15,807 nt of DNA from Candidatus Sigynarchaeota archaeon (lineage in GTDB: Archaea > Asgardarchaeota > Lokiarchaeia > Sigynarchaeales > Sigynarchaeaceae): positions 1 to 15,807 of the forward strand of contig JAUQYW010000680.1 in the NCBI GenBank assembly GCA_030587525.1, given 5' to 3'. Positions 7,237-14,034 of this stretch are shown in pieces (position 1 is the first letter of the stretch; every line of letters starts with the position of its first letter). The notes below the pieces were generated by a model. That model had not been told where the DNA came from. It made no database searches and was given only the letters and a program-made list of their open reading frames with translations. Position numbers and translations under genes: made by a program.

Positions 7237-7644
7237 GTGGATGTCGTCATTGATGCAAATGTCTTGTTTTCCATCTTGATCAAGACCAGTATCACGTCAC
7301 GATTGATTTTTGATGACCGGCTCAAATTATTCGCTCCTGAATTCATTTTAGAAGAATTGGAGAAGTATAAAAGTGATTTACTCGAAAAAACAAGCCTCCC
7401 CGAGGATTTCTTTATCCGATACTTGAGTATCGTGAGGAAGAGGATTACGATAGTTCCAAAAGTAGATTTCTCGGATTTTCTTCAGAAAGGGAAGGAAATT
7501 TCCCCGGATCCCGATGATCACGTGTATTTTGCACTTGCGTTAAAACTCGATTGTGGCATCTGGACACATGATAAGGCTGTCAAGGAGAAACAAAATCAAG
7601 TAAAAATCTACGAAACCAAGGACATTCTCGCGTTTCTAAAATGA
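7237..7644 (+). CDS. vapC: PIN-domain toxin, VapC-like ribonuclease
   Basis: A 135-aa PIN-domain protein of usual length. The metal-binding acidic residues are recognisable: D6 in VIDANVLF, E39/E40 in FILEEL, D93/D94 in SPDPDDHVYFALAL, and D112 in IWTHDKA. PIN toxins cut RNA (often tRNA or rRNA) using Mg2+ and are held inactive by the partner antitoxin. It starts at a GTG 6 nt after the antitoxin stop. All catalytic positions are intact, so it should be active. RNA target unknown. Confidence 0.88.
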   Translation: MDVVIDANVLFSILIKTSITSRLIFDDRLKLFAPEFILEELEKYKSDLLEKTSLPEDFFIRYLSIVRKRITIVPKVDFSDFLQKGKEISPDPDDHVYFALALKLDCGIWTHDKAVKEKQNQVKIYETKDILAFLK

Positions 7645-7706
7645 TTATTCCGGAGGAGCCTCGTTGCCACGCATTCGCCATCGGTCGAGCGTGAACCGAA
7701 AGCGGC

Positions 7707-8020
7707 CGTTCAGCCCGCCGTCCTCAAAAGCCCAAGCGACTCGAGCGCAAAGGGAACCAACGCTGGCCAGACCTAGAGGCGCCTCGGCGCGTGAAGGGTT
7801 CGGTCGGAGGGAAGGTCCACGCGTGCTCGGCTGGTTCGAGAAATGCTTCTTGCAATGAACGTTTCGGCATAGGACAAAGGGGGAACGGGCTTGATGGCCT
7901 CGACGACAACGACGAATCGCTGGACGCGCGGCGTGAAAACGCAGCCGGAATTTTTATTTTTTCTCTATATGGTTTTTTTATTTGAGCGGGCCTCGCCATG
8001 GAGGATGGATTGGCACGAGG
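7707..8020. repeat. Long direct repeat A (~314 bp)
   Basis: About 95% identical by eye to 10219-10539, with two length differences (+6 and +1 in copy B) that account exactly for the 7-bp size difference. The +1 shifts any reading frame, so the element is probably non-coding. Features are a GAGGCGCCTC palindrome near the left end, a tract TTTTTATTTTTT then CTATATGG then seven Ts near the right end, and a GC-rich 3' tail. It fills most of the gap 7645-8087 between the PIN toxin and the zinc-cluster protein; nothing else is seen there except a TATA-like CTTTATCC around 8043-8050. Confidence 0.85.
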
Positions 8021-8087
8021 GATTATTACCTAAAGTACGATAACTTTATCCCCCATGTCCTGGTCAGTACGACGGTGATGGCTGGGG

Positions 8088-8885
8088 ATGGAACGAAGGA
8101 TGGATGAATGGCAGCAAATCAGCAGCTCGAACATCTACTACCGGAAGGTTGATGGTGCATTAGAGATGAGGTGCAACTCGCCTGCGTTTCCACTACTGGT
8201 CGCGCTGGTCGGGATTTCAGCACCGATTGGGCTCTGGTTCTTGATCTCCTCGATCATGAACCCATATTTTTTATTCGTGTCGATCCCATACATCATCTTG
8301 CTCGTCATCTTGCCGGGGTATGCGCTTCCCCAGGTACCAAACCGGCACCATTTAATCATCGATGATGCAAGCACCAAACTCGTGTTTCTCAAGAAAAATT
8401 TTCACGATCGCGTCATTTCTAAAAAGTCTTTCAGCGCGAACGATCTCGAAGACATTATTATCCGGGTATTCTCGAGTGATGTGACCAGCTACAGCATGTT
8501 ATTACGCTTCAACCATAACGGTAACGTGAAAATAACGACTCACAACCGGTTGAATGTTATTCGCGAAGTGGAAGCATTCTTTCGGTCGCACATACAGCAG
8601 CTCAGTACAACCACGACGCAATTAGAATGCGCGGACGTGGCGGTTCCAATTCAATCGAGGCGTGTTGACTCCCCCGCTCCACTAGCTTCTGTTCTTCCTG
8701 CAAGTCATGAATCCGGGCTTTATTGCATTGTCGATCACACTCTTGCTGAAGGCGTTGTTTATACGTGCCCGGGTTGCCATGCCATGTTGTGCAGTGCGTG
8801 CCTTTCGGTCTATGTTTCCAAAGCCATGGGCTGTCCTTGTTGTGGGCGACCCGTACTTGCATCCAAGATGCTCAAGGATGAATAG
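8088..8885 (+). CDS. Two-TM membrane protein with C-terminal RING-like zinc cluster
   Basis: A 265-aa protein. Residues 34-56 and 60-80 are two closely spaced TM helices. Residues about 85-170 form a soluble beta-rich region reminiscent of a PH-like domain (HHLIIDDASTKLVFLKK, then DLEDIIIRVF). Residues 175-210 are a low-complexity Ser/Pro/Thr linker. The C-terminus has C213-x3-H217, C227-x2-C230-H231, C235-x2-C238 and C249-x2-C252, a cross-brace-like zinc cluster similar to the RING-like modules common in Asgard archaeal proteins. This could bind a protein partner; ubiquitin-ligase activity cannot be claimed. The ATG at 8088 follows a GGGG stretch; ATG at 8100 is an alternative. It is not in a tight operon. 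Confidence 0.82.
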   Translation: MERRMDEWQQISSSNIYYRKVDGALEMRCNSPAFPLLVALVGISAPIGLWFLISSIMNPYFLFVSIPYIILLVILPGYALPQVPNRHHLIIDDASTKLVFLKKNFHDRVISKKSFSANDLEDIIIRVFSSDVTSYSMLLRFNHNGNVKITTHNRLNVIREVEAFFRSHIQQLSTTTTQLECADVAVPIQSRRVDSPAPLASVLPASHESGLYCIVDHTLAEGVVYTCPGCHAMLCSACLSVYVSKAMGCPCCGRPVLASKMLKDE

Positions 8886-8910
8886 GCTTTTTGTTAACGT
8901 AACAATAAAG

Positions 8911-8961
8911 CGTGAAATGGCGACGAGGGCGCCGGTAAAATACCGGGTTGCTGAGACGGGG
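8911..8961 (+). repeat. Hairpin repeat, copy 3 of 4
   Basis: The core from ATGGCGACGAGG to GGGTTGCTGAGACGGG is identical to copy 4, with both stems perfect. The left end differs (GTGAAATGG instead of GTGACATGG). It sits in the 85-bp gap between two convergent genes. Confidence 0.85.
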
Positions 8962-8969
8962 CAATAAAA

Positions 8970-9527
8970 TTACGTTTCTGTAGATTTAATTTCCAATTGA
9001 TAAATTTCATTTGCGAATGGCGGGATATCTGTCGGTAATCCAACTCTCATGATATAACGCGCAAAGGATTGTGAGAGTTGCTCTCGATACGGGGATAATA
9101 ATCTTAATCTTGTTCCTTGATTTATTGAAATTTCATTTAGTAAATTTCTATCGATACTATATACTTTTCGAAAATCCACTACGATGAATGAAGATTCCCA
9201 ACCTGGTAGAATACATTTATTCAACAAATGGAGGTAGACGATATTACCTCGCCTTAACACTTCTTTTCCTACAGGATTTTTAAAAAATGGCACGCTTTCA
9301 AGTTGTTCCAAGGTATAATATGTACAAACTAAGATCGTGTCTGTTTTTCGTTGTAAAAGATCGCACGATTGAGTAATTATAATAATATTGACTTCTTTGA
9401 TATTAACATCCATTTTCTTTTGAATAACCTTTGGTGGTATTATAATTGGACATTTTCTGATGAAATCTCCTTGATTAAGGGGATCATTACTCGATACGGT
9501 AGAATACCAAGGATTTTCAGATGCCAA
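8970..9527 (-). CDS. Conserved prokaryotic protein of unknown function (185 aa)
   Basis: A 185-aa protein with landmarks that I recognise as a recurring uncharacterised prokaryotic family: LNQGDFIRKCPIIIPP near the start, IITQSCDLL at about 51-58, RRGNIVYLHLLNKC mid-protein, VVDFRKVYSI, and the C-terminal RLRLLSPYREQLSQSF followed by RVGLPTDIPPF. No function is known to me. It starts at a TTG (9527), three codons after an in-frame TGA, with a weak GTGA ribosome site; no better start exists until residue 39. It lies 19 nt downstream of the Cys-rich gene and is probably the last gene of a three-gene minus-strand operon with a DUF433 protein. Codon use is AT-rich compared with cassette genes. 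Confidence 0.75.
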   Translation of the reverse strand: MASENPWYSTVSSNDPLNQGDFIRKCPIIIPPKVIQKKMDVNIKEVNIIIITQSCDLLQRKTDTILVCTYYTLEQLESVPFFKNPVGKEVLRRGNIVYLHLLNKCILPGWESSFIVVDFRKVYSIDRNLLNEISINQGTRLRLLSPYREQLSQSFARYIMRVGLPTDIPPFANEIYQLEIKSTET

Positions 9528-9546
9528 TTTTATTCACGGTTATCTT

Positions 9547-9900
9547 TCAAAAAAGATCTTTGAAATTTTCTTCATCTGGCTCGTCTTCTTCCGTATGAAT
9601 GATATTGATACTTACTTCATACTCATTTTCTGGAGGAATGTCAAGAAAATCATCGAAATCAATCGTACCTTGGTCTATCAAAATTTTTTTTTCCTCTTGG
9701 AGGTCTCCTGAAGATATTCTGTTATTAACATCTTCGGCGCAATCGTGGCACATGATCTCGCCGGTAGCGAGGTTTTTTTTGCACGATTCTCCTTTTTCAA
9801 TACTCTTGTGGCATTTTACACATTTCGCTCCTTGTCCAGTTTCTTTCTTGGCTTGTGAATCCGCGATCTTCGTATTTTTTTTGAGTTTCGTGCTCGTCAT
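9547..9900 (-). CDS. Small Cys-rich (zinc-binding-like) acidic-tail protein
   Basis: A 117-aa protein. The N-terminus is Lys-rich (about residues 1-22). It is followed by C27-x2-C30-H and C51-H-x-C54, with an extra C40, a small treble-clef or zinc-ribbon-like knuckle. Residues 65-117 are strongly acidic and end in DEENFKDLF. The ATG at 9900 is secured by a strong SD (AGGAGGT on the minus strand, 9909-9915). It is directly upstream of the 185-aa gene and 53 bp downstream of the DUF433 gene. An adaptor or regulatory role for one of the neighbours is possible; family unknown. Confidence 0.75.
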   Translation of the reverse strand: MTSTKLKKNTKIADSQAKKETGQGAKCVKCHKSIEKGESCKKNLATGEIMCHDCAEDVNNRISSGDLQEEKKILIDQGTIDFDDFLDIPPENEYEVSINIIHTEEDEPDEENFKDLF

Positions 9901-9908
9901 TTACACCA

Positions 9909-9915
9909 ACCTCCT
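9909..9915 (-). promoter_or_regulatory. Strong Shine-Dalgarno of the Cys-rich gene
   Basis: On the minus strand the sequence reads AGGAGGT and then TGGTG before the ATG at 9900. This is the strongest ribosome site in the window and fixes the start. Confidence 0.7.
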
Positions 9916-9953
9916 AATACAATAGGTCGTATTAATCATTGATCTTATCCTTT

Positions 9954-10133
9954 TCAGATTTCAAGCACTTGCATCACAATTTCCCGAGTAAGATCTGGAT
10001 AAAATTCAAGAATCTGGTCGACCGTGTACTTGAGACCGGCTAACTCGTAAATCAATCTCACGGGAATTCGCGTTCCCTTGATCACGGGTGTTCCACCGAG
10101 GATTTCCGGGTCAATTTCGATGATAGATACCAT
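9954..10133 (-). CDS. DUF433-family protein (antitoxin-like), 59 aa
   Basis: I translated this short gene by hand. It begins MVSIIEIDPEILGGTPVIKG, continues TRIPVRLIYELAGLKYTV and ends with QILEFYPDLTREIV, then MQVLEI and TGA. The motif order (dPei..G.PvikGTRipV, then IL..YPdLT.e.i) is diagnostic of DUF433, a winged-helix family usually serving as the antitoxin of PIN-like (VapC45/DUF5615-type) toxins. It is slightly shorter than usual at the C-terminus. No such PIN partner follows; the next genes are the Cys-rich and 185-aa proteins. It is small enough to be missed by a 60-aa cutoff. Confidence 0.85.
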   Translation of the reverse strand: MVSIIEIDPEILGGTPVIKGTRIPVRLIYELAGLKYTVDQILEFYPDLTREIVMQVLEI

Positions 10134-10158
10134 GCTGTAGTACTAATCCTAAACAACA

Positions 10159-10167
10159 TTTTTAAAG
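10159..10167 (-). promoter_or_regulatory. TATA-like box of the DUF433 operon
   Basis: On the minus strand CTTTAAAAA lies about 27-33 nt before the ATG at 10133, the normal archaeal TATA distance for a very short leader. It would serve all three minus-strand genes. Confidence 0.5.
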
Positions 10168-10218
10168 GCAGCGATAAGGCGCAATTAATGGTAATTAGTG
10201 CTATCGGATCAGCCGAGG

Positions 10219-10539
10219 CGTTCAGCCCGCCGTCCTCAAAAGCCCAAGCGACTCGAGCGCAAAGGGAACCAACGCTGGCCAGACCTAGAGGCGCCTCGGC
10301 GCGTGAAGGGTTCGGCCGAGCGGGAAGTCCACGCGTGCTCGGCTGGTTCGAGAAATGCTTCTTGCAATGAACGTTTCGGCATGGGACAAAGGGGGAACGG
10401 GCTTGATGGCCTCAACGACAACAACAACGACGAATCGCTGGACGCGCGGCGTGAACAACGCAGCCGGAATTTTTATTTTTTCCCTATATGGTTTTTTTAT
10501 GCGAGCGGGCCTCGCCATGGAGGACGGAACGGCACGAGG
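10219..10539. repeat. Long direct repeat B (~321 bp)
   Basis: The second copy of the 7707-8020 element, in the same orientation. ORFs read through it are frame-shifted relative to copy A. Its right edge abuts, within a few bases, the point where the HTH-like reading frame at 10625 stops resembling a protein. On the left it begins about 50 bp upstream of the DUF433 TATA box. Confidence 0.85.
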
Positions 10540-10625
10540 ATGCACGATCGGCACCTGATATTGATAGGAATGGAAAATGCTCCATTCATTTCAAACACTT
10601 GCTTTATTAAATCTACCCATGTCAT
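10497..10625 (-). pseudogene. Truncated HTH-like gene, cut by long repeat B
   Basis: Hand translation from the ATG at 10625 gives MTWVDLIKQVFEMNGAFSIP, the look of an N-terminal helical/HTH segment found at the start of some DNA-binding or restriction-associated proteins. Within about 28 codons it runs into long repeat B (edge at 10539), becomes compositionally nonsensical and stops at 10497. A good SD (GGGTGA) precedes the ATG, so this was probably a real gene start. The rest of the gene is not found on the other side of the repeat. The family assignment is tentative. Confidence 0.45.
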
Positions 10626-10641
10626 TTTCACGATTCACCCT

Positions 10642-10896
10642 TTATAGTGGCTCTTGATTGCTTGGTAAACTATCAGTTAAACAACTAATGGCTTTTTCCT
10701 TTATATAATTCCTTTCGCCGTCCCATTCAAGAAGAATTCGACAAAAACTAGCTATTGCTTAAAGAATCCCTTCGAATGATATTTTCACACTTGAGAAGCT
10801 ACTATCCTTCATAACAAGATATTTAACCTACATAGTAAAAATAACACTGCATGATTTACCTCCTATCCATTCTGAAATCCAATTTGAATAAAACAT
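10642..10896 (-). pseudogene. Decayed ORF with two in-frame stops, upstream of the truncated HTH-like gene
   Basis: One minus-strand frame from ATG 10896 to TAA 10642 reads like protein but is broken by TAG (10828-10830) and TAA (10759-10761). Segments include MFYSNWISEWIGG, YLVMKDSSFSSVKISFEGIL and AIASFCRILLEWDGERNYIK. It ends 16 nt before the truncated HTH-like start, as in an operon. The call rests on reading character only, and the stretch is AT-rich, so chance cannot be excluded. Otherwise 10540-10956 holds only the TATA-like box for the next plus-strand gene. Confidence 0.35.
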
Positions 10897-10903
10897 GATC
10901 TGG

Positions 10904-10911
10904 CTTTATAT
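10904..10911 (+). promoter_or_regulatory. TATA-like box for the secreted/anchored protein gene
   Basis: CTTTATAT lies about 50-60 nt before the likely start (GTG 10957 or TTG 10966), leaving a short leader that carries the GGGTGG ribosome site. Confidence 0.45.
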
Positions 10912-10956
10912 GGTTCCCGGGGGTTTTGATGTTAAACACGTACTCATCCTTGGCGG

Positions 10957-11721
10957 GTGGAGATATTGGAGCCTGGAAAGCACCGGATAATCAGTTCGAT
11001 CGTGATTACCTTTCTCATTTTCATGTCCTTGCCAGGAACAGCCAAGGGTGTTTATGACATCGGTTTCAAAGAGAATGATGAATTTACGTATGATGTGCTG
11101 CTCGAATTCGCCGACGGGGAGCAAAGAGCGACGCTTTCTTATGGTCTGCGCGTGATCATCTTCTCCATCGATCGAAACGAGACGCACGGGCTCATCGAAC
11201 TCCGGTTCGACGTGATCAACCTTCTTGAATCGGATAACTTTCAAAACGTCGTCGGCATTTCAGGTTATGGATATGCTATCTACAATTGTGATTGGGATAC
11301 CTGGGAACAGCAATTTGTCAGCATCATCCATTTTAACAGCGAAGATCAGACGGATATCCCTCATAATTACATGATCGATTTCTTCTTCACTTGCTTGTCG
11401 AATCCGAATAAAACTCTCGACCAGGAAGGCTTCTCCATGGAATGGAACGCCGACGGCGTGTTAACGCGGTATTCGAGCACCGATCATCACCTGGATCTCG
11501 TTAGACACTTGAACGTTCCCTATATCGCTATCGGGTCAGGGATAACCATCAAGGAATCCATGAACCTCCGCGGGGCGCCGTTCCCGACTTACATCGTGAT
11601 AGCAGTGGTCGTGGCCGGCGTTTCCATCATGTCAGTAATTATTCTCTATTCCCGCAGCACAGCACTGAAGCGCAAGGGCGCGAGGTCATCGAATATCTAC
11701 CATCCCGAATTCGGGGATTGA
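10957..11721 (+). CDS. Secreted protein with C-terminal membrane anchor, hypothetical
   Basis: A 254-aa protein with a signal-peptide-like N-terminus (basic start, then IISSIVITFLIFMSLPG and a possible cleavage site near A29). An ectodomain of about 180 residues with two N-x-S/T sequons (NET, NKT) follows, then a single TM at about 212-231 and a basic cytoplasmic tail (ALKRKGAR). This is type I topology, with the ectodomain outside the cell. The listed GTG start lies inside GGGTGG; a TTG at 10966 has that motif as an SD 5 nt upstream and may be the true start, which keeps the signal peptide. No family is recognised. It is not clearly linked to its neighbours. Confidence 0.75.
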   Translation: MEILEPGKHRIISSIVITFLIFMSLPGTAKGVYDIGFKENDEFTYDVLLEFADGEQRATLSYGLRVIIFSIDRNETHGLIELRFDVINLLESDNFQNVVGISGYGYAIYNCDWDTWEQQFVSIIHFNSEDQTDIPHNYMIDFFFTCLSNPNKTLDQEGFSMEWNADGVLTRYSSTDHHLDLVRHLNVPYIAIGSGITIKESMNLRGAPFPTYIVIAVVVAGVSIMSVIILYSRSTALKRKGARSSNIYHPEFGD

Positions 11722-11807
11722 TGATGAGGAAGAAAGGAGGATTTCTTGAAACCCTATCCAGGCTCGAGTCGTCATCCTTCATCTCCCAAATTTTTCACAA
11801 ATCATAT

Positions 11808-12014
11808 TCAAAAAAGCTTATTAGAAATGAGCTTTTCCAGGTCGCTCATGTCGCCCTTCAGCTTGAGATTTCCATTCATAAACTCTTCCAAAGGATCGAT
11901 CTCGCCTTTTGCAATACGTAGGAAGTTTTTTGACTCGACCTCGAGCCTCATCTCGGCGTTCTCATTCAAGCCTTCAACGATCGTTGCTCTCTTTTCCTTG
12001 ATGACGAGCTGCAA
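11808..12014 (-). pseudogene. N-terminally truncated SCP2 (sterol carrier protein 2-like) domain
   Basis: The 68-aa frame matches the C-terminal half of the SCP2 lipid-binding fold: a gk.tv..Gl.ena.mrlev-type strand (ATIVEGLNENAEMRLEV), then IAKGEIDPLEEFMNGNLK, then LKGDMSDLEKL. Normal SCP2 domains are about 100-130 residues; roughly the first 40 are missing. Upstream the frame runs through the tandem palindrome at 12024-12055 and reaches a TGA without protein-like sequence. The C-terminus is intact. The gene therefore appears cut at the palindrome. It converges with the anchored protein gene, 86 bp away. Confidence 0.6.
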
Positions 12015-12019
12015 GTTGA

Positions 12020-12283
12020 TTGCGAGGGGTGATCCCCTCGAGGGGTGATCCCCTCGCCCGCATCTCAGATGTTCGGATCATAAAGGATGCAATCACGGGA
12101 GATTGCCTTGTCGAGATTGATTGCAATGAGTGGATTACTGGAAATGAGTTCAGCAAGATTATTACCCGTATTCAGACGCGTCTTCCTTGGGATGTTTCAA
12201 CTTCTACAGATCGATTTCAAAGTTTGATAAAGGCCTGGATAAATGATCTGCGAGATACAAATGGATTACCGCGACTTCCTTAA
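12020..12283 (+). CDS. Short hypothetical protein, possibly 5'-truncated
   Basis: From about nt 12056 the frame reads like protein (RIIKDAITGDCLVEIDCNEW, then RLPWDVSTSTDRFQSLIKAW) to a TAA at 12283. The first dozen codons lie in the tandem palindrome and are not credible, and no ATG is present before the protein-like part; TTG 12020 or GTG 12029 are the only starts. It may be the C-terminal remnant of a larger gene cut at the palindrome. No family recognised. Confidence 0.4.
   Translation: MRGVIPSRGDPLARISDVRIIKDAITGDCLVEIDCNEWITGNEFSKIITRIQTRLPWDVSTSTDRFQSLIKAWINDLRDTNGLPRLP
12024..12055. repeat. Tandem perfect palindrome at a gene break
   Basis: The 16-bp unit GAGGGGTGATCCCCTC occurs twice in direct succession. 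Each unit is an inverted repeat (GAGGGG / CCCCTC with a TGAT loop), and the junction CCCCTCGAGGGG is itself a perfect palindrome. It sits exactly where the SCP2 frame loses similarity and where the short plus-strand ORF begins. Confidence 0.85.
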
Positions 12284-12292
12284 TTTTTTTTT
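12284..12292 (+). terminator. T-run after the short hypothetical gene
   Basis: A run of nine Ts immediately follows the plus-strand TAA, a typical archaeal terminator, in the 14-bp gap before the convergent WD40 gene end. Confidence 0.5.
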
Positions 12293-12297
12293 CCTCA

Positions 12298-14034
12298 TCA
12301 TTTCCTGGATCTTATCCATGTGATTTCGCAGATCTTCAAGATTATCTGGATTTTTTCTTCCGATTGTTCGCGATCCTCAAGAAATAACATCGAGTTATCC
12401 GGAGTTATTGCCATCGTCGTTCCTGACGATTCTAGATCGAATCTTGTGAGTTGATTTCCTGTAGGGAATGCTCGGATTTTGAGGAAATCGTCCTCAGAAA
12501 CATAGATCATAAACTCGTTATTTCTCGTAAGAACGAGAGAATGAAGCCTGCCATCCCCCTCGTCGATTTTTTTTAACAGATTGCCACCAGCAAGCGACCA
12601 GACGTGGATCACGCCGTCCTCGTTGCCTGTGATGATGGCTTGGCCATCTGATGTGATAGCGAGCGTGGTTATGATGCGATCAGAATGACCCCTCCCTATC
12701 TCATGATTCATCACACCGGTGTTCAAATCCCATAATCGCACAATACCATCGAAAGATCCAGATATGATATATTTACCGTCGGGCGTGATTACCACCAGAT
12801 TTTCGCCGATCGACTCGCCATCCATTGTTATATCCATCGTTCGTATGAGTCGGCCTGTCTTCATTTCCCACACGGCGATGGCGGGATTGTATGCCCCGAC
12901 GATGATACATTTGTTATCAGGAGTGATGGCGAGCGAGGTGATCTCTGCCTCGGACTCTGGATCCACGACCGGGTGCTTGATGGAATATAACAACCGGTTA
13001 TTGACGAGGTCCCATACCAGTATCGTTCCTTTTAAAGTACCAGTAACGAGATATTTACTATCGCTTGATATTGCCATCGATTCGATTTCTGACTGTATCC
13101 CGATAAATTCATGTATTTTCGCTTTCGTGTCAATATCGAGAACATTTATTCGGCCATGTCTTGAACCGATAATCAAGTGTTTGCCATCTGGTGTGACTGT
13201 GAGCACTGATATGACACTAGGAAATGGAATGCGGTTTACCTCATGAATCGATATCAAGACCCCGCTAGTGTCTATATCCGTTGGTCTATTGTTGAAAAGT
13301 AAATCAAGAAATTGGACTCGAATCGCATGGTGATTGGTCGCCAATATAACATCCTTCCCACCTGGCATTTGTTCTATAAAGCCGATATCGACCAGGATGC
13401 CGAAGATTTCATTTAGTCGAGAGTTAATAAAGAAGGATGTTTCGGGTAGTTGGTTGCGCAAGGGAATTTCTAAGAGATCGAAGGTTTGGGAACGAGTTGA
13501 CGGATGGGAAAATTCAGATTCGATCACGTGCAATATGAGGTTCCATAAGCTTCCAGCTATCTGGAAGCGGCGGGCTCGTTCGATCACTTCTGGAGATATG
13601 TCACAAGAACGCCTTATCGAGAATTCCGGAACAGTATCGTTATCGACCGTTGGCACGAATGAGTCAGCAGGCTCGTCAGCCGATCTCGATTGGACTAATT
13701 TTTCGTGGAACCTCGTGACCTCTTCGATCTGGGCACTTCTCCGCCGTACACGATTTTCAGTGATTAACTCATCGATGGTTGGCTTTTTCCGGTTAACCAG
13801 TTCAAAAGTCTTCCCATCACTCGACTTGACAAGGACCCCTTGCTCTATCAAGTCAGCCAGTGCTTGATCGATCTGCGCCTTGGAAAAAGATATCTCGCCT
13901 CGCTTTCTCGCCTCTCGCAGTTCCCGTGCTAGAGCCACGTAGCCGAGAGGCTGGTTGCCGCCAGCCACGAACGCCCGGGTAATGATATTCGCTATTATCT
14001 CGTATTGCTGCGAGTTTTTGTTCTCTCTGGCCAA
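12298..14034 (-). CDS. Winged-helix plus seven-bladed WD40 protein, variable gene of cassette 2
   Basis: A 578-aa protein. Residues about 8-78 look like a winged helix-turn-helix (IIANIITRAFV, then ISFSKAQIDQALADLIEQGV, then SSDGKTFELV). Residues 90-265 are a helical linker domain with no family recognised. Residues about 273-575 form seven WD40 blades, each of the form lxIxxDgkxlItGsxdGxIxVWDlxtGrl; the last blade is degenerate. There is no signal peptide or TM, so it is cytoplasmic, probably a scaffold or sensor that may also contact DNA. The start is a TTG at 14034 with SD GGTGTGA 3 nt upstream. This start sits exactly at the point where homology to cassette 1 ends. No NACHT/AAA module accompanies it. 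Confidence 0.9.
   Translation of the reverse strand: MARENKNSQQYEIIANIITRAFVAGGNQPLGYVALARELREARKRGEISFSKAQIDQALADLIEQGVLVKSSDGKTFELVNRKKPTIDELITENRVRRRSAQIEEVTRFHEKLVQSRSADEPADSFVPTVDNDTVPEFSIRRSCDISPEVIERARRFQIAGSLWNLILHVIESEFSHPSTRSQTFDLLEIPLRNQLPETSFFINSRLNEIFGILVDIGFIEQMPGGKDVILATNHHAIRVQFLDLLFNNRPTDIDTSGVLISIHEVNRIPFPSVISVLTVTPDGKHLIIGSRHGRINVLDIDTKAKIHEFIGIQSEIESMAISSDSKYLVTGTLKGTILVWDLVNNRLLYSIKHPVVDPESEAEITSLAITPDNKCIIVGAYNPAIAVWEMKTGRLIRTMDITMDGESIGENLVVITPDGKYIISGSFDGIVRLWDLNTGVMNHEIGRGHSDRIITTLAITSDGQAIITGNEDGVIHVWSLAGGNLLKKIDEGDGRLHSLVLTRNNEFMIYVSEDDFLKIRAFPTGNQLTRFDLESSGTTMAITPDNSMLFLEDREQSEEKIQIILKICEITWIRSRK

Noticed and set aside
7815..7860. GGTTCGAG-containing stretch in the long repeats as a tRNA T-loop
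   Set aside because: No acceptor, D-arm or anticodon stem could be assembled around it; only a local CTCG/CGAG hairpin is present.
7724..7999. ORFs of 60-150 aa in both strands of the long repeats (7664-7999 and 10188-10647)
   Set aside because: Frames differ between the two near-identical copies because of a +1 indel, and the products are Arg/Ser/Pro-rich, typical of GC-rich shadow frames.
10310..10345. Resemblance of long repeat B to the RNase P RNA P4 motif (GGGAAGTCC)
   Set aside because: Copy A has a different sequence at this place, the partner ACAGAAA-type motif is absent, and a near-identical second copy would be odd for RNase P RNA.
11718..12048. Plus-strand ORFs at 11718-11921 and 11746-12048, the latter after a good AGGAGG motif
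   Set aside because: They are antisense to the recognisable SCP2 fragment and have no protein-like character of their own; the AGGAGG may be a remnant of a lost gene start.
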